Below are positions 7,080-14,446 of a stretch of 17,503 nucleotides of DNA, piece by piece. Source of the stretch: Crocinitomicaceae bacterium (GTDB lineage Bacteria; Bacteroidota; Bacteroidia; Flavobacteriales_G; Salibacteraceae); NCBI GenBank assembly GCA_018623405.1, contig JAAZVO010000022.1, positions 1-17,503 on the forward strand, read 5' to 3'. Positions within the stretch are counted from its first letter, which is position 1. The number at the start of each line of letters is the position of its first letter. A program made the position numbers and the translations under genes. A model generated the notes under the pieces. That model searched no databases. It saw only the letters and a list, made by a program, of their open reading frames with translations, and had not been told where the DNA came from.

Positions 7080-9456
7080 GCTTCCAATTAATAAAAACAC
7101 CAAACGATAGTAGGGTTAGGTCTCTGCACAAGGCAAGTGATGGCACAATTTACTTTGGAGGGCAGGAGGAGTTTGGATTTTTTTCTGCAGATTCTCTAGG
7201 CTTTATATCTCCTAAAAACTTAAGTGGTTTATTGCCAGATACTTTAGGCTTTGGTGAGGTTTGGAATATTACTCAACTCGATAATAAAGTAGTTTTTCAA
7301 TCCGATTTCCATCTTTTTTTATACATAAAAGATTCCATTCAGATTTTGCCTTTCGAGAATAGCCTACTAGGTTCATTTGTGGCAAATGGTAACTTGTATG
7401 TAAACTTCGAAAATGAGGGATTGAAACGGTTTATGGAAGGGAAGTTTGTACCTATTCCTTTTTCTGAAAAGTTTAGTGATGATGAAATTGTGGGAATAGA
7501 TATTTTCGATAATGAACATTTGATTGAAGCCACAGCTGAATCAGGATTTTTTCTAATTGAAATTAATCCATATGGAAATGAACTCTCGGTTGAGAAACTG
7601 GAAATTAAGTTCCAATCATTAATTGCTCAAACAACAATTCAAAGTTTTAAGAAGATAGGTGAAAATTTATTTGCTTTTGGAACAAATGGTGATGGATTAT
7701 TTGTCTTTGATCAAAGTGGAAAAATTACCCAATCAATCAATGAAAATTCAGGGATAAAAGATCCATTCGTAAATGAATTTATTAAAGATTCAAGAGGTCA
7801 ATTGAGGCTAGCATTAGGCAATGGAGTTGCCTTTGTAAATGCTTTTGAGCCGATATCAAATTTCGGAATTGAGAATGGATTAGAAGGAATTATTGAAGAT
7901 ATTGTACGATACAAGGGCGAAATTTTTTGTGCTACTCATGAAGGGCTTTTTAAATTAAAAACCAAAGAAAATGGTCAACCTACATTTAGCTTATTGAACA
8001 CACTTCAATGTTGGGATTTACTCCCCGTTAAATTTGAAGGTAAGGAAATCCTTTTAGGGGCGTTTAATGATGGTATTTACGAGGTTAAAGATAATGGCGA
8101 AGTTGAATTAATAGTTGAAAACTATCCTTGGAAGTTATACCAAAGTAAAAGTGATTCAACTCTAGTTTTTATTGGCTTAGACCCGGGCTTGGGCTTTATT
8201 AAATATCAAAATGGAAATTGGTTTGCCGGATATGAAAATTACGATTTTGATGCAATATATAACTTCACAGAAGTTAATGGTGTCCTTTGGGCCGGAACTT
8301 TCAGAGACGGATTGGTTTATGGTCTGCGAAATATTGGGGTTAAACAAGATAGTACGCTCGCCTATGAACTTGTAATTGTTGAAGACTCTAATAAATTATT
8401 ACCTAAAAGCTCAGTTTATACAATTGAATTCCAAGGCAATCCACTATTTGCAATAGACAGTGCTATTTTTACCTATGATGAAGAATATGGTGGTTTTAAA
8501 CCATTTACTCCAACAACAAAATCATCCCCTGGTAGAAAGTATTTCCATCGTTTATTAAACCAAGAAGATGAAAAACTTTGGGCTATAACCGTTTTACCAA
8601 ATGAAGATTTTGAGTTCGGATTTTTTGATGCTAAAAAAAATTTGAGTGGGTCTCTAATCCATTTAAGATCATTACTGACGGTATAATACATGCAATTCAT
8701 GAAGATAGCAATGGAATAGTTTGGCTAGGAGGTCCTGAAGGTCTTTTTAGATATGATCCAAAAATTAAAAAGGATTACAAAAAACCATTTAAAACTCAAA
8801 TTAGAAGGGTTGAGGTAAACAGGACGAACACCATTTTTGGTGGTGCATTTTATTTAGATTCAATCGGAATTGTTGATTTTCAACCTCCTCAACAAATCCC
8901 TGAATTTACCTTTGAAGAGAATAACTTAACTTTTGAGTTTGCTGCCTTTGCAGAAAGCGATCCGGAAAAACACAAATATCAATATCACCTAATAGTTTTA
9001 GAGGAAGAATGGTCGCCACCTAATAACGAACCCAAAGCTGTTTACACCAACCTAGAGCCCGGAGAATACACTTTCGAAGTAAAATCTACCAATATTTATG
9101 ATGTTGAAAGCAATGTGGCAACTTATCAATTTTCTATTTCTCCCCCTTGGTACCAAACACCTTGGTATTATGCTGGGCAATTTGGATTTATAGGGTTATT
9201 AGTTTTTTTTACCATTTACCTTAACCGCTCAAAAAGAGATTCAGAGTATACGGCAGTAATTACATTTATTGGGTTAATTACCATTTTTGAGTTTCTAATC
9301 TTTTTGGTTGAACCACTTATTGTCCCTGTTTTTGGTGAGGTCCCCATTTTTCAATTGTTAATGAATATTGCATTGGCAATAAGTTTAAACCCTGTTGAAT
9401 ATTGGGTTAGAGGAGTGCTGAAAAAGAATACCCAAAAAACACCTAAACAAGAGTAA
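7064..9456 (+). pseudogene. Triple-tyrosine (Y_Y_Y) two-component-type propeller sensor, headless and frameshifted
   Basis: The first frame is open from 7064 (after TGA 7061-7063) to 8686 and has no ATG near its start. The first residues (TPNDSRVRSLHKASDGTIYF, then GGQEEFGFF) match the interior of a reg_prop ligand-sensing propeller, so the signal peptide and first blades are missing. Further propeller repeats follow (for example VNGVLWAGTFRDGLVYG near 8275). At 8633-8640 an A8 run marks a frame change. From 8641 the next frame continues the same protein without a break: FEWVSNPFKI, a blade with DSNGIVWLGGPEGLFRYD, a Y_Y_Y domain (about 8930-9095, with YQYHL and LEPGEYTFEVKSTN), then three hydrophobic segments to the stop at 9456. 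No histidine kinase or DNA-binding domain is present. One extra A would restore the frame. With the missing head, this is probably a pseudogene. Confidence 0.75.
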
Positions 9457-9464
9457 AGTATAAT

Positions 9465-9472
9465 TACCTTCG
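9465..9472 (+). promoter_or_regulatory. Possible -7 box for the SAM riboswitch/metH transcript
   Basis: TACCTTCG differs from the Bacteroidota -7 consensus TAnnTTTG at one base. Its position would place the transcript start at about 9476-9479, right at the 5' strand of riboswitch helix P1 (9478). I see no TTG -33 element at the proper spacing, so the support is mainly positional. Confidence 0.4.
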
Positions 9473-9477
9473 CAGTG

Positions 9478-9578
9478 CTTATCAAGAAAGGTGGAGGGAA
9501 TGGCCCTTTGAAGCCTTGGCAACCAGCAGCAATGCAAAGGTGCCAATTCCAATCCCGAGTTATTCGGGGAGAGATAAG
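9478..9578 (+). ncRNA. SAM-I (S-box) riboswitch aptamer
   Basis: The sequence follows the S-box consensus closely. P1 is CTTATC at 9478-9483 paired with GATAAG at 9573-9578. Next come AAGAAAGG, GGAGGGA, TGGCCC, TGAAGCC and GGCAACC, then a variable P3 arm, then AAGGTGCCAATTCC, and a P4 hairpin with CCCGA/TCGGG arms at about 9553-9568. S-box RNAs bind S-adenosylmethionine and lower expression of methionine genes when it is abundant. The downstream gene is the homocysteine-binding half of methionine synthase, an expected target. The mode of control is discussed with the downstream hairpin. Confidence 0.93.
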
Positions 9579-9603
9579 TTGAAGCATCACCCTCAACTAT
9601 CTC
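9571..9603 (+). promoter_or_regulatory. Alternative hairpin competing with riboswitch P1
   Basis: GAGATA (9571-9576) plus GTTGA (9578-9582), with A9577 bulged, is complementary to TCAAC followed by TATCTC (9593-9603). This gives eleven pairs around a 10-base loop. The left arm includes the whole 3' strand of riboswitch P1 (GATAAG, 9573-9578), so this hairpin and the SAM-bound aptamer cannot form together. This is what a switching element looks like. It does not overlap the larger hairpin downstream, so how the switch reaches the gene is not settled by the pairing alone. Confidence 0.5.
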
Positions 9604-9604
9604 C

Positions 9605-9679
9605 TTACATTTTCTTGATTGCGCCATTCCTTGGAGTTCCAAGTATTTGGAACGAGCAAGGAATCTCTATGTAATTTTT
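9605..9679 (+). terminator. Riboswitch expression-platform hairpin, putative intrinsic terminator
   Basis: A long stepped hairpin has three perfect arms: TTACAT (9605-9610) with ATGTAA (9669-9674), ATTCCTTG (9626-9633) with CAAGGAAT (9657-9664), and GTTCCAA (9636-9642) with TTGGAAC (9647-9653) around a GTAT loop. It is followed directly by TTTTT (9675-9679). Its place between a SAM-I aptamer and metH suggests a SAM-controlled terminator. The T run is short and the outer arm is separated by internal loops, so it could instead be an interspersed repeat hairpin. Confidence 0.5.
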
Positions 9680-9714
9680 ACCTAGAACTTGTTAAAGGGA
9701 ATAAATAATACTTA

Positions 9715-10716
9715 ATGACCAAAAAAGAACAATTACAAGCTATTCTCAAAGAGCGCATCTTAATATTAGACGGCGCCATGGGAACTATGATTCAACGCCA
9801 CAAACTCGAAGAGGAAGATTTTCGAGATCACCCCAATCTAAAAGAACATCCTAAATCATTAAAAGGCAATAATGATTTACTATCCATTACTCGGCCTGAA
9901 ATCATTAAGGATATACACAGACAATATTTTGCTGCCGGGGCAGATTTAGCGGAAACCAACACCTTTAGTTCTACCACCATTGCCCAAGCAGATTATGGCT
10001 TAGAAGAGTGGGTGTATGAACTCAATTATCAATCTGCAAAATTGGCTAAAGAAGCTGCCGTAGAATTTTCAACTCCCGAAAAACCAAGATTTGTGGTAGG
10101 CTCCATTGGTCCAACAAACAGAACGGCTTCCATCTCGCCTGATGTCAACAATCCTGCTTTTCGTGCCGTAACATTTGATGAATTACGTATTGCTTACAAA
10201 CAACAAGCAGAAGCATTAATTGATGGTGGAGCCGATATCCTCATGGTAGAAACGGTGTTCGACACGTTGAATGCAAAAGCTGCACTTTTTGCTATTCACG
10301 AAGCTTCACAAGAAAAAGAAGTGGAAATCCCTATAATGGTCTCAGGAACCATCACCGATGCATCTGGAAGAACCTTAAGCGGCCAAACCCCGGAGGCTTT
10401 TTTAATCTCTATTGGTCACATGCCTTTGTTGAGTGTTGGATTCAATTGTGCGCTTGGCCCGGTGCAACTCAAACCTCATTTACAAGCCATCAATGGAAAA
10501 TCTAACTTCTTTGTGAGTGCCCATCCCAATGCCGGACTCCCCAACGAATTTGGAGAATACGACCTCGACCCAAAAACCATGGCTCAACAAGTAAAACCGT
10601 ACATAGACGAAGGTCTTGTAAATATTTTAGGAGGCTGCTGTGGAACAACACCGGAGCATATCAGGGAGATGGCTGAACTGGTAGAAGGTTATTATAGTAG
10701 TTGGGTAGCTTTGTAG
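9715..10716 (+). CDS. metH: Methionine synthase, homocysteine-binding half (split MetH)
   Basis: This 333-residue cytosolic protein is the homocysteine S-methyltransferase barrel of cobalamin-dependent methionine synthase. It binds homocysteine through zinc and accepts the methyl group from methylcobalamin carried by the other half. LDGAMGT is at residues 18-24. The zinc ligands are Cys245 in GFNCALGP and the pair Cys308-Cys309 in GGCCGTTPEHI. The barrel is complete. Splitting MetH into a protein of about 335 residues and one of about 885 is usual in Bacteroidota. The last residues (SSWVAL) and the stop codon are encoded inside an 8-nt tandem repeat, so the original C-terminus was probably replaced. 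It is controlled by the upstream SAM-I riboswitch. Confidence 0.93.
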   Translation: MTKKEQLQAILKERILILDGAMGTMIQRHKLEEEDFRDHPNLKEHPKSLKGNNDLLSITRPEIIKDIHRQYFAAGADLAETNTFSSTTIAQADYGLEEWVYELNYQSAKLAKEAAVEFSTPEKPRFVVGSIGPTNRTASISPDVNNPAFRAVTFDELRIAYKQQAEALIDGGADILMVETVFDTLNAKAALFAIHEASQEKEVEIPIMVSGTITDASGRTLSGQTPEAFLISIGHMPLLSVGFNCALGPVQLKPHLQAINGKSNFFVSAHPNAGLPNEFGEYDLDPKTMAQQVKPYIDEGLVNILGGCCGTTPEHIREMAELVEGYYSSWVAL

Positions 10717-10752
10717 TTGAGTAGTTATGTATTTGGTTAGTTCGATAGATGG
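10697..10752 (+). repeat. Degenerate 8-nt tandem repeat (seven units, GTAGTTNN)
   Basis: Read in steps of eight from 10697, the units are GTAGTTGG, GTAGCTTT, GTAGTTGA, GTAGTTAT, GTATTTGG, TTAGTTCG and ATAGATGG. The TAG stop of the upstream metH half is in the third unit. The array lies between that gene and the four-helix-bundle gene and has no counterpart on the other side of that gene. Confidence 0.7.
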
Positions 10753-10784
10753 AGGTTTTTTAATGAAATAAAAACAGTTAAAAT

Positions 10785-11138
10785 ATGGCATTTAAGTTTG
10801 AGAGTTTAAAAATATGGCAGAGAGCATTAGAATATTCTCTGTCAATTTCGGAGCTAACCAAAGGTTTTCCTAAGATTGAACAATTTGAATTAGCCTCGCA
10901 AATGAGAAGAGCAGGTGACTCTATTTGTTTAAATATTGCAGAAGGCTCAGCAGGCAATTCAAAAAAAGAATTTGCCCAATTTCTAAGATATTCAAGAAGG
11001 TCATTAATTGAGACTGTGGGATGCTTAATTGTTGCTAAACGAAAGGGATATGTTGAAGAAAAAATATTTAATGAAGTTTATTCAGAGGCAGAAGAATTAT
11101 CCAAAATGATTAGTGGGTTTATAAATTCTCTTCGGTAA
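10785..11138 (+). CDS. Four-helix-bundle protein, 23S rRNA intervening-sequence (S23) family
   Basis: This 117-residue protein is almost entirely helical. [17 protein letters not shown], then [20 protein letters not shown] and [19 protein letters not shown], match the S23/IVP family (TIGR02436 type), which is encoded inside extra segments of 23S rRNA genes in Leptospira and others. It also occurs as scattered single genes across Bacteroidota genomes. No biochemical role is firmly known; the structure is a pentameric four-helix bundle in the members studied, which might bind nucleic acid. Here it sits between the two halves of metH, 68 bases after the first half and 16 bases before the second, in the same direction. 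The upstream tandem repeat suggests it arrived as a small cassette. The start is ATG 10785. Confidence 0.88.
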   Translation: MAFKFESLKIWQRALEYSLSISELTKGFPKIEQFELASQMRRAGDSICLNIAEGSAGNSKKEFAQFLRYSRRSLIETVGCLIVAKRKGYVEEKIFNEVYSEAEELSKMISGFINSLR

Positions 11139-11154
11139 AAAAAATTTAAACGAA

Positions 11155-13815
11155 ATGGCTACAAAACTACCCAACTACGGAACTACCCCACTCAAACTCT
11201 CCGGTCTAGAACCTCTAGAATTCACAGCCGATTCCAACTTCATCAACGTCGGTGAACGCACCAACGTTACCGGCTCTCGCAAGTTTTTGCGACTCATAAA
11301 AGAAGAAAACTACGAAGAAGCCCTTGAGGTAGCGTTAGACCAAGTTCGGGGAGGAGCCCAAATTTTGGATGTCAATATGGACGAAGGCATGATTGATGGC
11401 AAACAAGCCATGACCACCTTTCTAAACCTCATTGCTTCAGAACCTGAAATCTCTCGAATTCCGATCATGATAGACTCTTCTAAATGGGAAATTATTGAGG
11501 CAGGACTCAAATGCGTACAAGGAAAAGCGGTGGTAAACTCCATCAGTTTAAAAGAAGGAGAAGAAGAATTCAAACGCCAAGCCAACTTGATTAAATTGTA
11601 TGGTGCAGCCGTGATTGTAATGGCCTTTGATGAAGATGGTCAGGCAGACTCATTGGAAAGAAGAATTGAAATCTGCTCTCGCGCTTACCGCATCTTAACG
11701 GAGGAAGTCAACTTTCCACCACACGAAATCATTTTCGATCCTAATATATTTCCTGTAGCTACAGGCATGGAAGAACACGCCAACAATGCATTAGATTTTT
11801 TTAATGCCACTAAATGGATAAAAGAAAATCTTCCTGGAGCCAAAGTGAGCGGCGGGGTGAGTAATGTATCGTTTTCTTTTCGAGGTAATCAACCAGTGCG
11901 CGAAGCCATGCATGCAGCGTTTTTATACCACGGAATTCAGCATGGAATGGACATGGGAATCGTTAATCCCACGTTGCTAGAGGTGTACGATGAAGTGCCC
12001 AAAGAACTCATGGACAAGGTAGAAGATGTTTTATTGAATCGCAATGCTGAAGCTACAGAAGTGCTCATTGAATATGCAGAATCTATCAAGGGCACCGGAA
12101 CCAAAAAAGAAAAAGCTGCTGAAGAGTGGAGGTCAGGAGCCGTTGAAGAACGTCTTTCCCATGCCCTCATAAAAGGCATTGTTGACTATGTGGTGGAAGA
12201 TACCGAAGAAGCCCGACAGAAATATGACAAACCACTAGAAGTGATTGAAGGTCCACTCATGGCGGGAATGAACATTGTGGGAGATTTATTTGGTACAGGC
12301 AAAATGTTCTTGCCTCAAGTGGTAAAAAGTGCTCGAGTAATGAAAAAGGCTGTGGCCTATTTAGAGCCTTACCTCGAAGCGGAAAAGCAAGAAGGGCAAA
12401 CCAATGGAAAAGTGTTAATGGCCACCGTAAAAGGTGATGTTCACGACATTGGGAAAAACATAGTAGGAGTTGTATTGGCTTGCAACAGCTACGATATTGT
12501 TGATTTAGGCGTAATGGTACCAGCCAATAAAATTTTGGAAGAAGCCAAAAAACATAACGTAGATGTAATTGGCTTAAGCGGATTGATTACACCCTCCTTA
12601 GATGAAATGGTATTTGTTGCAAAGGAAATGGAAAAAGAGGGATTTAATATTCCCTTATTGATTGGTGGAGCCACAACCTCTAAAGTACATACCGCCGTAA
12701 AAATTGAACAAAACTATTCAGGACCAACCATTCACGTAAACGATGCTTCAAGGTCTGTTACTGTGGTTGAGCAGCTGTTAGGTCAAAAAAAGGAAGGCTT
12801 TGTATCAGATGTGAAAACACAATATGAAAAGATACGAGTAGCCCACGCCACCCGACAACAAAACAAAAAGTTGTTGCCTTATGAAACGGCACTCGCTAAC
12901 CGATGGACAACCGATTGGGAAAATTATCAGCCAACTAAACCAAATAAATTGGGCGTTACCGTAATAGACGAAATTGACCTCAAGCAAGTTTCCAAATACA
13001 TTGATTGGACACCCTTTTTCATCACGTGGGAGTTGCATGGCAGATATCCTAGAATATTAGAGGATGAGGTGGTTGGAGTAGAAGCCACCAAGCTTTTTAA
13101 CGATGCCCAAAAAATGCTCAACCAAATCATCAATGAGAATTGGTTGCAAGCTAAGGCTGTTGTGGGATTGTGGCAGGCCAAACAAAGTGGAGATGATGTA
13201 TTGCTTTTTGATGAAAACGGAAAGCAATTTTCTGCCTTTCACATGCTGCGCCAACAAAATGAGAAAAGCAATTTGAGCTTGGCCGATTTTGTTTCTCCCA
13301 AACAAGATTATTTTGGTGGTTTTGCCGTAACCGCAGGCTTGGGCATAGAAACCAAAATTGCGGAGTTTGAAGCCAGTCATGACGATTATAACTCCATTAT
13401 GCTAAAAGCTCTCGCCGATAGGCTAGCTGAAGCGTTAGCTGAAATGATGCACGAAAAAGTTAGAAAAGAATTATGGGGATATGAACCATCAGAAAGTTTA
13501 GACAACGAAGCTCTCATCAAAGAAAAATACAAAGGTATACGGCCTGCACCGGGTTATCCGGCTTGCCCTGATCACACTGAGAAAATTGAACTTTTCAAAC
13601 TTCTTGGGGCTGAAGAAAAAATTGGAGTGAGCTTAACTGAAAATCTCGCTATGACTCCAGCTGCTTCCGTAAGCGGTTGGTACATAGGTCATCCTGACTC
13701 CAAATATTTTGGATTAGGCAAAATCACCAAAGACCAAGTAGAGAGTTATGCCCAACGTAAGCAAATGAGTATAGAAGAAATAGAGAAATGGTTAGGACCA
13801 AATTTGGGGTATTAA
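11155..13815 (+). CDS. metH: Methionine synthase, folate/cobalamin/reactivation half (split MetH)
   Basis: This 886-residue cytosolic protein holds the other three modules of MetH. The methyltetrahydrofolate-binding barrel spans about residues 29-285 ([16 protein letters not shown]). The cobalamin cap helices are at about 330-410 ([21 protein letters not shown]). The Rossmann cobalamin domain is at about 418-550, with the DxHxxG motif in GDVHDIGKN; His430 is the lower axial cobalt ligand, with GLSGLITPS and GGATTS following. The AdoMet-dependent reactivation domain is at about 560-880, with WELHGRYP and [15 protein letters not shown] (R796 to Pro802). All key motifs are present and length is normal. 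It transfers the methyl group from folate to cobalamin and then to homocysteine bound by the upstream protein. It starts at ATG 11155 after the inserted four-helix-bundle gene. Confidence 0.96.
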   Translation: MATKLPNYGTTPLKLSGLEPLEFTADSNFINVGERTNVTGSRKFLRLIKEENYEEALEVALDQVRGGAQILDVNMDEGMIDGKQAMTTFLNLIASEPEISRIPIMIDSSKWEIIEAGLKCVQGKAVVNSISLKEGEEEFKRQANLIKLYGAAVIVMAFDEDGQADSLERRIEICSRAYRILTEEVNFPPHEIIFDPNIFPVATGMEEHANNALDFFNATKWIKENLPGAKVSGGVSNVSFSFRGNQPVREAMHAAFLYHGIQHGMDMGIVNPTLLEVYDEVPKELMDKVEDVLLNRNAEATEVLIEYAESIKGTGTKKEKAAEEWRSGAVEERLSHALIKGIVDYVVEDTEEARQKYDKPLEVIEGPLMAGMNIVGDLFGTGKMFLPQVVKSARVMKKAVAYLEPYLEAEKQEGQTNGKVLMATVKGDVHDIGKNIVGVVLACNSYDIVDLGVMVPANKILEEAKKHNVDVIGLSGLITPSLDEMVFVAKEMEKEGFNIPLLIGGATTSKVHTAVKIEQNYSGPTIHVNDASRSVTVVEQLLGQKKEGFVSDVKTQYEKIRVAHATRQQNKKLLPYETALANRWTTDWENYQPTKPNKLGVTVIDEIDLKQVSKYIDWTPFFITWELHGRYPRILEDEVVGVEATKLFNDAQKMLNQIINENWLQAKAVVGLWQAKQSGDDVLLFDENGKQFSAFHMLRQQNEKSNLSLADFVSPKQDYFGGFAVTAGLGIETKIAEFEASHDDYNSIMLKALADRLAEALAEMMHEKVRKELWGYEPSESLDNEALIKEKYKGIRPAPGYPACPDHTEKIELFKLLGAEEKIGVSLTENLAMTPAASVSGWYIGHPDSKYFGLGKITKDQVESYAQRKQMSIEEIEKWLGPNLGY

Positions 13816-13829
13816 TATCCCCATTTTTT
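13806..13829 (+). terminator. Putative intrinsic terminator overlapping the metH stop
   Basis: GGGGTA (13806-13811) pairs with TATCCCC (13816-13822) with one bulged T and a four-base loop, followed by A and six T residues (13824-13829). The TAA stop of the large metH half (13813-13815) lies in the loop region. The stem is short (four GC and two AT pairs), so strength is uncertain. Confidence 0.5.
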
Positions 13830-13854
13830 GGTATTAAATTAACTCGGGTTTTTA

Positions 13855-14265
13855 ATGATATTTGGATGCATGAATGAATTTATAGCTTTTGTTTCCATAA
13901 TTATTTGCGGCTTTTTCTTAGTATCATGCGAAGGCAACACCGACTATTATTTTGAGGTAAGGAATAACTGCAGTACCCAAATATTTGTAAAATCCGTGAA
14001 TTGGTCATCTGATACAGTAATCTTAAAAATAGCGAGTGGAGCACAAGGAGAAGTATTGCAGGAAGCTCAAAGAGGAGGAGTGAAAAATCCTGAGAATTTG
14101 GGTGACTACTTAATTCATCTTGAAATTTATAACAATCTAGGTGTGCCATTAAATTATGATCCCATCAATAACAAATATTGGTCTCGCTCAACTGAGGTTA
14201 GAAGTAAAATCCCAGCCAATTATGGCCATTCATATCTTCTAGAAGTAAGTGAAAATCATTTTTAA
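13855..14265 (+). CDS. Small predicted lipoprotein of unknown function
   Basis: This 136-residue protein has an amino-terminal hydrophobic stretch ending in the lipobox LVSC (Cys25 from the first ATG), so the mature form is probably a lipid-anchored protein of about 112 residues. The rest contains no domain I recognise. It looks beta-rich, with several short strands separated by Asn, Ser and Gly. Two starts are possible: ATG 13855 and ATG 13870; the second gives a tighter 19-residue signal with the same lipobox. Neither n-region carries positive charge, which is unusual for a signal peptide. It stands alone between the putative metH terminator and the TolC promoter, so neighbours give no functional hint. 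Confidence 0.55.
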   Translation: MIFGCMNEFIAFVSIIICGFFLVSCEGNTDYYFEVRNNCSTQIFVKSVNWSSDTVILKIASGAQGEVLQEAQRGGVKNPENLGDYLIHLEIYNNLGVPLNYDPINNKYWSRSTEVRSKIPANYGHSYLLEVSENHF

Positions 14266-14419
14266 TTAGCATGCATCATCTACCTAAGCTACACTATTTA
14301 AAATTAGTTTTTCATAATTCATAATTCGCAAAGCGCCTTCCGTTTAACCTCTCATTTTACCAATCTTTTCAAGCTATTTCCTTTTATTCAGTTTTAGGTA
14401 TAACTCATAACCGAAAAAC

Positions 14420-14427
14420 TACATTTG
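14420..14427 (+). promoter_or_regulatory. -7 box of the TolC/adaptor transcript
   Basis: TACATTTG is a perfect match to the Bacteroidota -7 consensus TAnnTTTG, 19 bases before the preferred start codon of the TolC-family gene. No clear TTG -33 element is present at the usual spacing; TTTAGG at about 14394-14399 is the nearest. The 169-base gap 14266-14434 holds nothing else I can support apart from a short AT-rich repeat (CATAATT twice). Confidence 0.5.
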
Positions 14428-14446
14428 TTGTGTAATGTACCCTGTC

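Noticed and set aside
7232..8686. A stand-alone 484-residue gene starting at TTG 7232.
   Set aside because: The same frame is open and homologous to sensor propellers from about 7082, so this TTG is internal to a truncated gene.
9115..9456. A separate small membrane protein gene starting at GTG 9115.
   Set aside because: The frame continues upstream to 8641 with propeller and Y_Y_Y sequence; it is the tail of the frameshifted sensor.
9351..9642. Minus-strand reading frames over the riboswitch region.
   Set aside because: They cross a well-matched SAM-I aptamer and hairpin and have no recognisable protein features.
14314..14329. CATAATTCATAATTC short direct repeat in the gap before the TolC gene.
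   Set aside because: Only two copies in AT-rich sequence; this is expected by chance.
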